Positions 41,746 through 50,817 are shown, counted from the stretch's first letter. The stretch is DNA of 64,000 bases from SSC4 sp964443225 (GCA_964443225.1 CAYUCC010000015.1:1-64000), one strand, 5' to 3'. The notes: a model not told the origin generated them from the letters alone. Numbers and translations: made by a program.

Positions 41746-43011
41746 GTGATCAAGGGTCAGTTACCGTACGGTGTCGGTGATCTGTTTTTCGAATATGCCG
41801 CGCAGCAGCGCGCCCTGGAGCAACGCCTGCGCCAGGTGTTTGGCGCCTGGGCGTATGCGGAGCTTATTTTGCCGACCCTGGAATATGCCGATGTCGTGTC
41901 GGGGCCGGCGGGCAGCCAGCTGGCCAGCAATATCATGCGCTTTGTCGACCGTGACGGAGAGACGCTGGCCTTACGGCCCGATATGACCATCCCCACAGCG
42001 CGCGCCGTCGCCACCAAACTCTACGACCAGCCGCAGCCGCTGCGCCTCTGTTACGTAGGCAGTGTGTTTCGTTACGAAGACCCCCAGGGGGGCCGGCGGC
42101 GCGAGTTCACGCAGGCTGGCTTCGAGTTGATCGGCGCCGATACCGTCGCCGCCGATGCCGAAGTGCTGCAGCTCACCGTGGCAGCCCTGCGCGCCGCTGA
42201 CCTGCAGCGTTTTGTCCTCACTATCGGTCACATGGGCTTCTACCGCAGTCTGCTTGCCGCCCTCGCCCTGCCCGTCGACGCCGAAGCGGCCCTCACCGCC
42301 GCCATCGACCGCAAGCGCCAGGGTGACTTGCTGCAGCTGTTGGCGACATTGCCGTTGACGGCGGCCGCGCAGCGGTCGCTGCGTACCCTGCCCTCCTTGA
42401 GCGGGCAACAGGGTGTTTTCGACCAGGCGCTCGACGTGTGCCTGACCCCCGCCATGGCGGCCGCGGTGACGCACCTGCACCAGGTCTGGCAGCGCCTCCA
42501 CGAACTCGATCTGGCGGCGCACATCCTGGTCGACTTCAGCGAGATTCGCGGCATGGCCTACTACACCGGGCTGACCTTCGAAGGGTTTGCGCCCGGCGCC
42601 GGTGCTGCGTTGTGCAGCGGTGGTCGCTACGACGACCTGATTGGCCACTTTGGCGCGCCACGGCCGGCGGTCGGCTGTGCCCTCGTGGTGGATCGCCTGC
42701 TGTTGACCGCACGCCACCAGGGAACGCAGCTGCCCGCCGTGACACCCGGCTGGCTCGTCGGCAGTGCGCCCGACAGCGACCTGCGTCCGCTGCAGGTTTG
42801 GCTGGACGACGGGCGCACGCGTGGCCAGGTGATCGACGTCGATCTGCTGGGCCGCGATGAAACCACGCTGCGCGCCGTGCAGCAGACGCGCGGGATCCGC
42901 CAGCTGGTTTGGTACGCCGGACCCGCCGCCATCACCCTGCATACGGCAGACGGTACGCGCCACCTCACCCTGGACGAGCTGCTGGCCCTGTCCGACAAGG
43001 GCGTATCATGA
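41746..43011 (+). CDS. hisZ: ATP phosphoribosyltransferase regulatory subunit
   Basis: GTG 41746 is chosen because GAGGT lies 6 nt before it; ATG 41722 sits almost on the terminator T-run and lacks a site. About 421 residues. The class II aminoacyl-tRNA-synthetase-like fold has PYGVGDLFFEYAAQQ, motif 2 VGSVFRYEDPQGGRRREFTQ and motif 3 CSGGRYDDLIGHFG. It is a HisS paralogue without tRNA charging that activates short HisG and carries histidine feedback control. The last ~100 residues form an extra HisS-like anticodon-type domain (TRGQVIDVDLLGRDETTL), longer than many HisZ proteins. First structural gene of the operon. Confidence 0.92.
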   Translation: MIKGQLPYGVGDLFFEYAAQQRALEQRLRQVFGAWAYAELILPTLEYADVVSGPAGSQLASNIMRFVDRDGETLALRPDMTIPTARAVATKLYDQPQPLRLCYVGSVFRYEDPQGGRRREFTQAGFELIGADTVAADAEVLQLTVAALRAADLQRFVLTIGHMGFYRSLLAALALPVDAEAALTAAIDRKRQGDLLQLLATLPLTAAAQRSLRTLPSLSGQQGVFDQALDVCLTPAMAAAVTHLHQVWQRLHELDLAAHILVDFSEIRGMAYYTGLTFEGFAPGAGAALCSGGRYDDLIGHFGAPRPAVGCALVVDRLLLTARHQGTQLPAVTPGWLVGSAPDSDLRPLQVWLDDGRTRGQVIDVDLLGRDETTLRAVQQTRGIRQLVWYAGPAAITLHTADGTRHLTLDELLALSDKGVS

Positions 43012-43030
43012 ACCTATCCGAGGTATCGCC

Positions 43031-43735
43031 ATGGTGACCCTGCGCCCTGAACACAATGACCCGAATCACCTGACGATTGCCCTGCCCAAGGGACGCATGC
43101 AGCACCAGGCGCTGGCGCTGCTGCACCGGCTTGGTTACGTGCGCGACACCGGTTTGGATACCGATGGCGATGCGGCACGCCGCCTGCTGATCCCAGCGGT
43201 TGGCGGGCGTTTGAGTTACCTGCTGGCCAAACCGGGCGACGTGCCGATCTATGTCGAGTACGGCGTGGCCGATCTGGGCATCGTGGGCGAAGACGTGCTG
43301 CGTGAGAGTGGGCGCGACGTCTACGAGCCGCTGCGGCTGCCGTTCGGTCACTGCCATCTCGCCGTGGCCGGCCCTGCCGATCGACCGGCCCGTCCCCTGC
43401 GCCTGGAACCCAACCTGCGCATCGCCACCAAATACCCGTATCTGACGCGCGACTATTTCCATCGCCGCGGCATTTCGGCCGAAATCATTGCCCTGTCGGG
43501 ATCGGTGGAACTGGCACCGCTGGTGGGCCTGGCCGATCTGATCGTCGACCTGGTGGAAACCGGTTCGACGCTCAAGGCCAATGGGCTGGTCGAACTGCGC
43601 ACCATTCTCCACGTGCAGGCCTGCCTGATCGCCAACCGCGCCAGCTACCGCCTGAAGGCCGACGCCATGCAGACCTTCATCGATCAACTGCAGCGCGCCG
43701 TCGACACGAATGCGCCGGCGCAAGAGGATGCCTGA
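43031..43735 (+). CDS. hisG: ATP phosphoribosyltransferase, short form
   Basis: From ATG 43031 (GAGGT 7 nt upstream), 234 residues. It lacks the C-terminal regulatory ACT-like domain, so it is the short form that requires HisZ, encoded immediately upstream. Conserved blocks are LTIALPKGRMQHQALALL, VEYGVADLGIVGEDVL, RIATKYPYLTRDYF, ALSGSVELAPLVGLAD and the PRPP-binding LIVDLVETGSTLKANGL. It catalyses the first step of histidine synthesis. Its stop overlaps the hisD start (TGATG). Confidence 0.96.
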   Translation: MVTLRPEHNDPNHLTIALPKGRMQHQALALLHRLGYVRDTGLDTDGDAARRLLIPAVGGRLSYLLAKPGDVPIYVEYGVADLGIVGEDVLRESGRDVYEPLRLPFGHCHLAVAGPADRPARPLRLEPNLRIATKYPYLTRDYFHRRGISAEIIALSGSVELAPLVGLADLIVDLVETGSTLKANGLVELRTILHVQACLIANRASYRLKADAMQTFIDQLQRAVDTNAPAQEDA

Positions 43736-45090
43736 TGCCGACGACACCTTTGATACCCATTTATACCGACGTAGCCCTGGCCCAGCGCACGGTTCTGCGC
43801 CGCTCACCCTGGGACGCCCAAACCGTGCCCGAGACGGTGCTTGCCGGCATCGAGGCGCGCTTCGGCAGCCGCTTGAGTCCCGCCGAGGCGGTTGCGCACG
43901 TCTTGAACGACGTGCGGCAGCACGGTGACGCCGCCGTACGGGCCTGGACCCGCCGCATCGACGGGGTCGATCTCGAGACACTGGCGGTGACGCAGGCTGC
44001 ACAGACCGCCGCCCTGAACCGTCTGCCGCCGTCGCTGAAACAGGCGCTGCAGCTGGCGATCGACCGCGTGACCGCTTTTCATCGCAAACAGCCGGTCGAT
44101 TCGTGGCTCGATACCGGACCCGATGGTCTGCTCGGCCAACTCGTACGCCCCATCGATGCCGTGGGCGTTTACGTGCCCGGCGGAACGGCCCCGCTGCCCT
44201 CGTCGCTGCTGATGGCCGCCGTGCCGGCGCGTGTTGCCGGCGTGCGGCGCATCGTGGCAGTGACCCCGCCCGACCGGCAGACCGGCCGCGTACCTGACGT
44301 GATCCTGGCGACCGCCGCCCTCGTTGGGGTCGATGAGCTGTGGGCGGTGGGAGGTGCCCAGGCGATTGCGCTGCTGACCTTTGGCAGCGAGACGATGGTC
44401 CCCGTCGATAAGATCGTCGGCCCCGGTGGGCTCTTCGTGACCCTGGCCAAGCGCCAGGTCTACGGGATGGTCGGCATCGATGGGATCCCCGGACCAACCG
44501 AAACGCTGGTGATTGCCGACGCGGCCGCCAGGCCCGCCCTGGTAGCCGCCGACCTGCTGGCCCAGGCCGAACACGATGTTCTGGCCTCGGCCATTCTGCT
44601 AACCCCCTCGGCGGAACTGGCGGTGCAGGTGGAACGCGAACTGGCCGGGCAGCTGGAGGACCTCAGCCGCGCCGACATCATCGCCCAGTCGCTGGGCAGC
44701 CGCGGGGGGATCGTCATCACCGCCGATCTGGCGCAGGCGGTCGCGCTGGCCAATGCTTATGCGCCAGAGCACCTCTGCCTGCTGGTGCAGGACCCCTGGG
44801 CGCTCGTCGGCCATGTGCGGCATGCGGGGGGGATTTTCCTGGGTGAAGGCTCCTTCGAGGTATTGGGCGATTACGTGGCCGGGCCCAGTCACATCATGCC
44901 GACCGAAGGATCGGCGCGTTTTGCCTCGCCGCTGAGTGTGGCCGATTTCGTCAAACGGATCAGCCTGGTGGGCTTGACGGCGGACGGCGGGCAGACGCTC
45001 AGTGCCGCTGCGGCACAGCTGGCGGAGGCCGAGGGACTCACCGCCCATGCCGCCGCCGCACGCCGGCGCCTGGTCGGGATCGGACCATGA
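43735..45090 (+). CDS. hisD: Histidinol dehydrogenase
   Basis: A 451-residue protein, the usual length. The N-terminal helical part is followed by VGVYVPGGTAPLPSSLLMAA (NAD binding), VGGAQAIALLTFGSE, KIVGPGGLFVTLAKRQVYG and GIPGPTETLVIAD. The zinc ligands are Gln and His in LLAQAEHD, plus Asp and His near AGPSHIMPTEGSARF. It performs the last two oxidations, histidinol to histidine. Its stop overlaps the start of the acetyltransferase gene by 4 nt (ATGA). Confidence 0.97.
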   Translation: MPTTPLIPIYTDVALAQRTVLRRSPWDAQTVPETVLAGIEARFGSRLSPAEAVAHVLNDVRQHGDAAVRAWTRRIDGVDLETLAVTQAAQTAALNRLPPSLKQALQLAIDRVTAFHRKQPVDSWLDTGPDGLLGQLVRPIDAVGVYVPGGTAPLPSSLLMAAVPARVAGVRRIVAVTPPDRQTGRVPDVILATAALVGVDELWAVGGAQAIALLTFGSETMVPVDKIVGPGGLFVTLAKRQVYGMVGIDGIPGPTETLVIADAAARPALVAADLLAQAEHDVLASAILLTPSAELAVQVERELAGQLEDLSRADIIAQSLGSRGGIVITADLAQAVALANAYAPEHLCLLVQDPWALVGHVRHAGGIFLGEGSFEVLGDYVAGPSHIMPTEGSARFASPLSVADFVKRISLVGLTADGGQTLSAAAAQLAEAEGLTAHAAAARRRLVGIGP

Positions 45091-45545
45091 GTGAGCCCAC
45101 ATTCGTCCTGGCCACCCTCGCCGACCGCCAGACAGTGCTGGCTCTGCACGAGGCGTTTTTTGTCGAGGACCAGCTCGTTGGATTCGACCTGGACGACCGC
45201 CGAGCCGGCCTCGACCGGTTGTTGGCTGAGCCTGGCCGGTGGGGGGAAGTACACCTCATCTGCGCTGGTGATGACGTGGCGGGGTACGTGATTACCACGT
45301 GGGGATTCACGGTGGAGTTGGGCGGGCCATTCGTCCTGATCGATGAGCTCTACATGAGTCCGGCGTACCGGCAGCGTGGTTGGGGACGGGTGGCACTGGC
45401 ATTTGTCGTGGAGTTGGCACGGCAGCAGGGCCAACGGGCCGTGCAGCTGGAGGTGGAACACCACAACGCACATGCCGAGCGGCTCTATCGGCGCGTTGGT
45501 TTTGTGCCGCACGCGTCACGGACCACCTACGAACTGCGGGTATAG
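45087..45545 (+). CDS. GNAT family N-acetyltransferase embedded in the his operon
   Basis: A 152-residue protein. The GNAT acetyl-CoA motif is YMSPAYRQRGWGRVALAFVVE (Q/R-x-x-G-x-G), preceded by an LIDELYMS strand and followed by QLEVEHHNAHAERLYRRVGF (the N-x-x-A-x-x-x-Y-x-x-x-GF motif). It is translationally coupled to hisD and lies 10 nt before hisC. It is not a known histidine enzyme; an acetylation linked to the pathway or a passenger gene are both possible. The substrate is unknown. Confidence 0.9.
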   Translation: MSEPTFVLATLADRQTVLALHEAFFVEDQLVGFDLDDRRAGLDRLLAEPGRWGEVHLICAGDDVAGYVITTWGFTVELGGPFVLIDELYMSPAYRQRGWGRVALAFVVELARQQGQRAVQLEVEHHNAHAERLYRRVGFVPHASRTTYELRV

Positions 45546-45555
45546 AGGGCGATTT

Positions 45556-46668
45556 GTGAACACGTCATCCGAAACCGCCGCGTTTGCGGGGCTGCTGCGT
45601 CCAGACCTGGCATCCCTGGAAGAATACACGCCCATCGTGCCGTTCGAGGTGCTGAGCGAACAGCTGGGTCGTCGCGTGGAAGAGATCGTCAAACTGGATG
45701 CGAACGAGAACCCGTACGGTCCGGTGCCCGCAGTACGGGCGGCTCTGGCCGATTTTCCATTCTATCACATCTATCCCGATCCGGAACAGCGCCAGCTGCG
45801 CGCCGCCCTGGCCACCTACACCGGCGTTCCATCCGATCTGATTCTGCCGGGTCACGGCGCTGACGAGCTGTTGGATTTGTTGTGCCGCATCTTCCTCCGT
45901 GCGGGGGACGTGGTCGTCAACTGCCCGCCGACCTTCGGCATGTACAGCTTCGACGCGCGGCTCAGCGGCGGTGACGTCATCGATGCCTGGCGGCGGCCCG
46001 ATTTTGGCCTCGATCTGGCAGCCATCGAGGCCGCTGCGCAGACGCCGGCGGCCAAACTGCTGTTCCTCACCAGCCCCAACAACCCCGATGGTGGTCTTGT
46101 GTCGCCGGCCGAACTGCAGCGCCTGCTGGACCTGCCGCTGATGGTCATCGTGGACGAGGCCTACATCGAGTTTGCCGGTTTACAGCACTCGGTGGCCACC
46201 TGGGTCCCGCAGCACCCAAACCTGGTCGTGCTGCGGACGTTCAGCAAGTGGGCAGGGCTGGCTGGTTTGCGACTTGGTTACGGCGTGTTCCCGGCCTGGT
46301 TGATGCCGCACCTGTGGAAGTTCAAACAACCGTACAACGTCAACGTCGCGGCGACGGTGGCCGGCCTGGCTGCCCTGGCGCACCGGGCTGACGTGGAGCC
46401 GCTGGTTGCAGCCCTGGTGGCCGAACGCGAACGCCTGTCTGCGGCCCTGGCGGCGTTCGATTTTCTCGATCCGCTGCCCGGCCGCGCCAACTTCGTGCTC
46501 TGCCGCGTGCAGGGGCGCAGTGCCTCTGCGCTGAAACTGGCCCTTGCCCAGCAGGGCGTGCTCGTGCGCCATTATATGAAGCCAGGCCTGGAGAACATGA
46601 TCCGTGTCAGTGTCGGCCGGCCGCAGGACACCGACGCGCTGCTCGCCGCACTGCGTCGTGTCGCGTGA
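45556..46668 (+). CDS. hisC: Histidinol-phosphate aminotransferase
   Basis: From GTG 45556 (GAGGG upstream), 370 residues. PLP-dependent aminotransferase class I/II: VKLDANENPYGPVPAV is the typical HisC start, YPDPEQRQLRAALA follows, FLTSPNNPDGG binds PLP, VDEAYIEF carries the Asp-Tyr pair, TFSKWAGLAGLRLGYG has the Schiff-base Lys, and MIRVSVG holds the C-terminal Arg. It converts imidazole acetol-phosphate to histidinol-phosphate. A longer frame into the GNAT gene is not used. Confidence 0.95.
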   Translation: MNTSSETAAFAGLLRPDLASLEEYTPIVPFEVLSEQLGRRVEEIVKLDANENPYGPVPAVRAALADFPFYHIYPDPEQRQLRAALATYTGVPSDLILPGHGADELLDLLCRIFLRAGDVVVNCPPTFGMYSFDARLSGGDVIDAWRRPDFGLDLAAIEAAAQTPAAKLLFLTSPNNPDGGLVSPAELQRLLDLPLMVIVDEAYIEFAGLQHSVATWVPQHPNLVVLRTFSKWAGLAGLRLGYGVFPAWLMPHLWKFKQPYNVNVAATVAGLAALAHRADVEPLVAALVAERERLSAALAAFDFLDPLPGRANFVLCRVQGRSASALKLALAQQGVLVRHYMKPGLENMIRVSVGRPQDTDALLAALRRVA

Positions 46669-46724
46669 GTGCCAGCCTGGTCGTTCATCACCGGCCGTCT
46701 ATCGCCGAACCGGAGAAATAACCC

Positions 46725-47315
46725 ATGCGTCACAGCAGGATCGAACGTAACACCAACGAAACGCAGATCGTACTGGAGCTGAACCTGGATGGAACCGGGC
46801 AGCGAGCCGTGCAGACGGGATTGGGTTTCCTGGATCACATGCTCGAACTCTTTGCCGCCCATGGCCTTTTCGACCTGACCGTGTCTGCGCAGGGTGATCT
46901 GCACGTCGACGAACACCACACCGTCGAGGACGTCGCCATCTGCCTGGGCAAAGCGCTCGATCAGGCGTTGGGTGACCGGCGCGGCATCGTGCGCACGGCA
47001 CACAGCTACGTGCCCATGGATGAGGCCCTGGCATTGGTGGCCCTTGACCTGGGTGGGCGACCGTATTGCGTGGTCGATGTGGCCTGGCATACCCCGCGCG
47101 TGGGTCAGGTGGACACCCATCTCATCGGGCATTTTTTCGAGGCGATTGCTGTGCATGGGCGCCTCAATTTTCATGCGCGGGTGCTCTATGGACGTAACGA
47201 CCACCACCAGGCGGAGGCGCTCTTCAAGGCATTTGGGCGCGCGCTGGATGCGGCAACCCAGCTGGACCCGCGGCGACAGGGTGTTCCATCGACCAAGGGC
47301 ACCTTGAGTGCTTGA
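46725..47315 (+). CDS. hisB: Imidazoleglycerol-phosphate dehydratase
   Basis: A 196-residue single-domain enzyme. ERNTNETQIVLELNLDGTG is the N-terminal pattern; the two manganese sites come from duplicated motifs GFLDHMLELFAAHG / DEHHTVEDVAICLG and DTHLIGHFFEAIA / YGRNDHHQAEALFKAFG (HHxxE). It dehydrates IGP to imidazole acetol-phosphate. It is the last his gene here; hisH, hisA, hisF and hisI are not in the window, so the pathway is split across loci. A new promoter begins 17 nt after the stop codon. Confidence 0.97.
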   Translation: MRHSRIERNTNETQIVLELNLDGTGQRAVQTGLGFLDHMLELFAAHGLFDLTVSAQGDLHVDEHHTVEDVAICLGKALDQALGDRRGIVRTAHSYVPMDEALALVALDLGGRPYCVVDVAWHTPRVGQVDTHLIGHFFEAIAVHGRLNFHARVLYGRNDHHQAEALFKAFGRALDAATQLDPRRQGVPSTKGTLSA

Positions 47316-47331
47316 GCGATTTTGTCGAACT

Positions 47332-47360
47332 TTGACAAAAGGAGTCGTCCGCCGTAAAAT
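47332..47360 (+). promoter_or_regulatory. Promoter of the CARDB-like lipoprotein gene
   Basis: Perfect TTGACA (47332-47337), 17 nt, TAAAAT (47355-47360). The predicted transcript start coincides with ATG 47368. Confidence 0.82.
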
Positions 47361-47367
47361 GTTGTGC

Positions 47368-47922
47368 ATGATCGATCAGCAATTGCATCAGACGAACCCG
47401 CTGCGCTTGCGTCGTCGTCCGAACCGTCTGGTTGTTGCCACCGCGTTCCCCCGCCTGGCCAGGCTGTGCTGCGCGGCTGTCTTGTTATTGAACCTGAGTG
47501 CCTGTGTGACTGTCCACGAACAGGATGGTGCGCAAACCAATAAGCTGCCGGTCACCCCGACGGTCGCCGTACCCGCGCACGACCTGGCCTTGACCGCAGT
47601 CGAGATGGCAGGCAGCACGATCAGCCTGCGGCCCGACCATCTGGCGCTTATGGCGGTTGTCGAAAATCAGGGCACCGAGACTGCCCGCAATATTCCCGTA
47701 CGCGTCATGGTCAGTGACACCAGCCGCGAGGTACTGCTGGAAAGCACGCAGTACGTGGACGAACTGCCGGCGGGTGACACCACCATCGTGCGCTTCGAAC
47801 AGCGCACATCGATTCCGACGCGCAGCAGCTACGAACTGCTCATCGAAGTGGTGCCAACTCTCGAGGAAACTATCACCTCGAACAACGTGCGGGCATACAA
47901 CGTCGCGGTCGAATTGCCGTAG
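47368..47922 (+). CDS. Lipoprotein with a CARDB-like domain, probably leaderless mRNA
   Basis: About 184 residues from ATG 47368. An Arg-rich n-region (RLRRRPNRL) leads to a signal helix and lipobox LLNLSAC. Residues ~65-180 form an Ig-like/CARDB-type beta-sandwich (VVENQGTETARNIPVRVMV, AGDTTIVRFEQ, ETITSNNVRAYNV), a family of surface adhesion or binding modules. The only good promoter ends 7 nt before this ATG, so the message would begin at or next to the start codon. ATG 47359 is an alternative but lies inside the -10. Confidence 0.8.
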   Translation: MIDQQLHQTNPLRLRRRPNRLVVATAFPRLARLCCAAVLLLNLSACVTVHEQDGAQTNKLPVTPTVAVPAHDLALTAVEMAGSTISLRPDHLALMAVVENQGTETARNIPVRVMVSDTSREVLLESTQYVDELPAGDTTIVRFEQRTSIPTRSSYELLIEVVPTLEETITSNNVRAYNVAVELP

Positions 47923-48039
47923 GGACTGCTTGAAAAGGTCACACGAAGGCGCGAAATAGTCTCAGCCTGGGAATCCGATCTTTTTCTCTGCGCAATCTTC
48001 GCGGTGGACGATGATGTCTGTTGGCCTGGCGCCGAATTA

Positions 48040-48106
48040 GAGTCTATCCGAGAACCCGCCTGTGAGCTTGACTGCCCGGGTGATTGCAGTGCTTTCGGAT
48101 AGCTCC
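48040..48106. mobile_element. Possible 67-bp IS/MITE remnant
   Basis: GAGTCTATCCGAGAA (48040-48054) and the reverse complement of TTTCGGATAGCTCC (48093-48106) form imperfect terminal inverted repeats sharing CTATCCGA. They resemble ends of DDE-type insertion sequences. No coding sequence lies between. The surrounding non-coding stretch 47923-48197 shows no other clear feature. Confidence 0.35.
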
Positions 48107-48197
48107 CAGTCGTGCTGGATTTTGGTATGGGCACGAACAGATGGCCGACCTGGATCGGTACCTGGCGTGCCCTTTTTTTGTGCCAGGTTGCGGTGAC

Positions 48198-49370
48198 ATG
48201 GTGTGTGACGCGAGCAAAAGCTGGTTGACAAACGGGCTGCGGACCCTGGTGCGTGTGGCTGATCGTCGCCGCCGTCTGGGCGTGACGTTGTTGATCAGTC
48301 TGTTGGCCTGTTTCTCCTTTGGGTTCGGCCCGCCGGTCCTGGTGGACAGTGCCAGCCGCCCCGTGCGCCTGTACCCGCCGCAGATCGCCGAAATCGAGGC
48401 GGCGCAGCATCTGCCCGCGTTGGCTGCCAGGGCAGCCATCCTCGTTGACGTCGATACGGGCCAGGTTCTGCTCACACACAACGCCCAGCAGCGGTTGCCG
48501 ATGGCCAGCACGACCAAAATCATGACGGCACTCCTGGCCCTCGAACGTGGCAACCTTGACGACGTGGTGACCGTGCCCGCCGAGGCGCTGACCGTCGGTG
48601 AAAGCTCGATGTTTCTGCAGGCCGGCGAACAGTTGACCCTGCGCGATCTCTTGTACGGGCTGCTGCTGGTTTCGGGCAACGACGCAGCCATGACGATTGC
48701 GCTGCACATCGCGGGCAGTGAAGCGGCGTTTGTGCAGATGATGAACGACCGTGCGGCTGCCCTGGGATTGAGCAATACCCATTTTGTGAATCCTCACGGT
48801 CTGGATGCCCCTGACCACTATGCCAGCGCCGACGATCTGCATCGCCTGGCGCGTGCCGCCCTGGCGTACCCGGAATTCGCCACCATCGTCTCCACGACCC
48901 AGCATAACACTGCGGGGCATGCGTTGACTAACAAGAATGAGCTGCTCACCGCCTATGCGGGCGCCGATGGGATCAAAACGGGCACGACCGACCTGGCAAA
49001 CGAATGCCTGGTCGCCTCGGTCAATCGCGATGGTCATCGTGTGCTGGCGGTGATCCTCGGCAGCACGCAGCGTTACGAGGATGCACGCCGTCTGTTCGAT
49101 CACTATTTCACCCATTACGGTTGGCTGCCCCTGACGCCGCCGGCCAACGCACTGGGTCGTGCACCCGATACGACGAACGAGCCGCGGTTTCTGGTAGCGG
49201 GCGCGCCGGCCGATGCCTTTGCCGCGCGCTGGCAGTGGCCTCTCATTCAGTCGGTTCACGATCTGGCACCGATCGGCGACACCACGCCCGGTGCACCAGC
49301 CGGCGTCATACGCTACCGGATCGGTGCGCAGGAGATCGGCGCCCAACCGTTGGTGTGGGGGGAATTTTAG
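48198..49370 (+). CDS. D-alanyl-D-alanine carboxypeptidase (peptidase S11)
   Basis: About 390 residues from ATG 48198; the frame is open to 48084 and the start is not fixed. A basic n-region (DRRRRLG) and signal helix (VTLLISLLACFSFGFG) precede the S11 domain: the nucleophile is in ASTTKIMTALLALE (SxxK), then VSGNDAA (SxN) and DGIKTGTTDLA (KTG). It removes the terminal D-Ala from peptidoglycan stem peptides, limiting crosslinks. After the catalytic domain comes a ~100-residue tail shorter than the PBP5 C-terminal domain, without the amphipathic anchor. The stop is followed at once by a GGGAGTA microsatellite. Confidence 0.9.
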   Translation: MVCDASKSWLTNGLRTLVRVADRRRRLGVTLLISLLACFSFGFGPPVLVDSASRPVRLYPPQIAEIEAAQHLPALAARAAILVDVDTGQVLLTHNAQQRLPMASTTKIMTALLALERGNLDDVVTVPAEALTVGESSMFLQAGEQLTLRDLLYGLLLVSGNDAAMTIALHIAGSEAAFVQMMNDRAAALGLSNTHFVNPHGLDAPDHYASADDLHRLARAALAYPEFATIVSTTQHNTAGHALTNKNELLTAYAGADGIKTGTTDLANECLVASVNRDGHRVLAVILGSTQRYEDARRLFDHYFTHYGWLPLTPPANALGRAPDTTNEPRFLVAGAPADAFAARWQWPLIQSVHDLAPIGDTTPGAPAGVIRYRIGAQEIGAQPLVWGEF

Positions 49371-49411
49371 GGAGGACGGAGTAGGGAGTAGGGAGTAGGG
49401 AGTGGGATGAT
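49370..49411. repeat. GGGAGTA heptamer microsatellite
   Basis: About five units (GGGAGTA with GGAGGAC/GGGAGTG variants) beginning immediately after the carboxypeptidase stop codon. The gap to rluB (49371-49476) contains little else besides its AGGAGGGAGGCGG site. Confidence 0.85.
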
Positions 49412-49476
49412 CTGATGGATGGCGTTAGGAAAGATGTGTAGCGTGGGAAGGGTGATGGCAGGAGGGAGGCGGTAGG

Positions 49477-50817
49477 ATGGAAGAACGATTGCAGAAGGTG
49501 ATGGCGCATGCGGGGGTCGCATCGCGGCGGACTTGTGAGGAGATGATCCAGCAGGGACGGGTGCGGGTCAACGGGAAAGTGGTGTCGGAGCTGGGTACCA
49601 AGGTCGATCCCCAACGGGATATCGTGATGGTCGATGGCAATCCCATCACCGGTCCTGAGGCGCCGCGTTATATCGTACTCTACAAACCGACCGGCTATTT
49701 GTCGGCCATGGAACCGGAGGGCGGACGACCTTGCCTGGCCGACCTGGTCAAGCTGCCGCAGCGGCTCTACCCGGTCGGCCGGCTCGACCTGGACAGCGAG
49801 GGTTTGATGCTGCTCACCAACGATGGTGAGCTCGCCCATCGCCTGACCCACCCGCGTTATCAGCAGCCCAAAGAATACCTGGTTCTGATCGAAGGCCGGC
49901 CCAGTACGATTGCCCTGCGCAAGCTGCGGCAGGGCGTCGACGTGGCCGACCGTTTGACGGCGCCCGCCGACGTCACGATCGTCGAAGGCCCACCCGCTTT
50001 TCTGGCGCGGCCCGACGACAGCCGACCCATTCCGACCACCTGGCTGCACATGGTGCTGCGCGAAGGACGTAAACGCGAGATTCGTCACATGACCGCGGCG
50101 GTGGGGCACCCAACCCTGCGTCTGATTCGTATTGGCCTGGGCCCCCTGCGCCTCGAACGCATGAAACCGGGTCACTGGCGCGACGTCAACGGTCACGAGC
50201 TGCGTGCCCTGCGCCGGCTCCTGCGGCCAGGCAGTGGCGCGACCCCACGGGGGCAGACTTCAACGGCCCCGCGATCGACCGGCAGGCGCCCACCCCCGCG
50301 TGGCACGCGGCCAGAACGCCCCGGCCCGCCTGGTGATCGCCCGCGGGCGAGCGGCGGCCAACCCTCGCGTCCGCACGCGGGTCGTCCCACGACGCACGAA
50401 CCCTCGCGTGCTACCACTGCGCCGCAGGAAGCGGGGGATCGCCCCACCCGCGGCAAGGCACCAGCCAGTCAGGACACCGCACGCCCACCGCGTCCAGGTG
50501 GACGTCCCGGTACGGCCAGGCCGCGCCGCACCACCGGCACAGCACCCGACCAGGGCGCACGGCCACCTGGCCCGCGAGATCGCCCGTCAGGACACAGTGA
50601 TCGTCCCCCACGAGGCAGCGATCGTCCAACGGGGCGCGGCGATCGCCCAGACGAGCCGGGCAACCGCCCACCAGCGCGTGGTGATCGCCCAACAGGCCCG
50701 GGCAATCGGCCACCAGACCGCGGCAACCGCGCCACGGGACGCCGCGATCGCCCTCCAGGTGCGCCGCGTGGGGGAAGACCCCAACGTCGTACAGGAAAGA
50801 AGAGGCCTCCGCTATGA
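49477..50817 (+). CDS. rluB: RluB/RsuA-family rRNA pseudouridine synthase with a long Arg/Pro/Gly-rich tail
   Basis: A 446-residue protein. The S4 RNA-binding domain (1-~60; ERLQKVMAHAGVASRRTCEE) is followed by the catalytic domain: VGRLDLDSEGLMLLTNDGEL contains the catalytic Asp, with GRKREIRHMTAAVGH as the closing motif. Family members end at about residue 245. Here ~200 further residues are low-complexity and strongly basic, with an eight-residue rhythm GDRP-x4/GNRPPxRG near the end. Such tails bind RNA nonspecifically. A strong AGGAGG site precedes the ATG. It overlaps cmk by 4 nt. RluB versus RluE/RsuA is not certain. Confidence 0.9.
   Translation: MEERLQKVMAHAGVASRRTCEEMIQQGRVRVNGKVVSELGTKVDPQRDIVMVDGNPITGPEAPRYIVLYKPTGYLSAMEPEGGRPCLADLVKLPQRLYPVGRLDLDSEGLMLLTNDGELAHRLTHPRYQQPKEYLVLIEGRPSTIALRKLRQGVDVADRLTAPADVTIVEGPPAFLARPDDSRPIPTTWLHMVLREGRKREIRHMTAAVGHPTLRLIRIGLGPLRLERMKPGHWRDVNGHELRALRRLLRPGSGATPRGQTSTAPRSTGRRPPPRGTRPERPGPPGDRPRASGGQPSRPHAGRPTTHEPSRATTAPQEAGDRPTRGKAPASQDTARPPRPGGRPGTARPRRTTGTAPDQGARPPGPRDRPSGHSDRPPRGSDRPTGRGDRPDEPGNRPPARGDRPTGPGNRPPDRGNRATGRRDRPPGAPRGGRPQRRTGKKRPPL

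Noticed and set aside
47829..49346. 505-residue open frame on the minus strand
   Set aside because: It is antisense to the S11 carboxypeptidase with its SxxK, SxN and KTG motifs.
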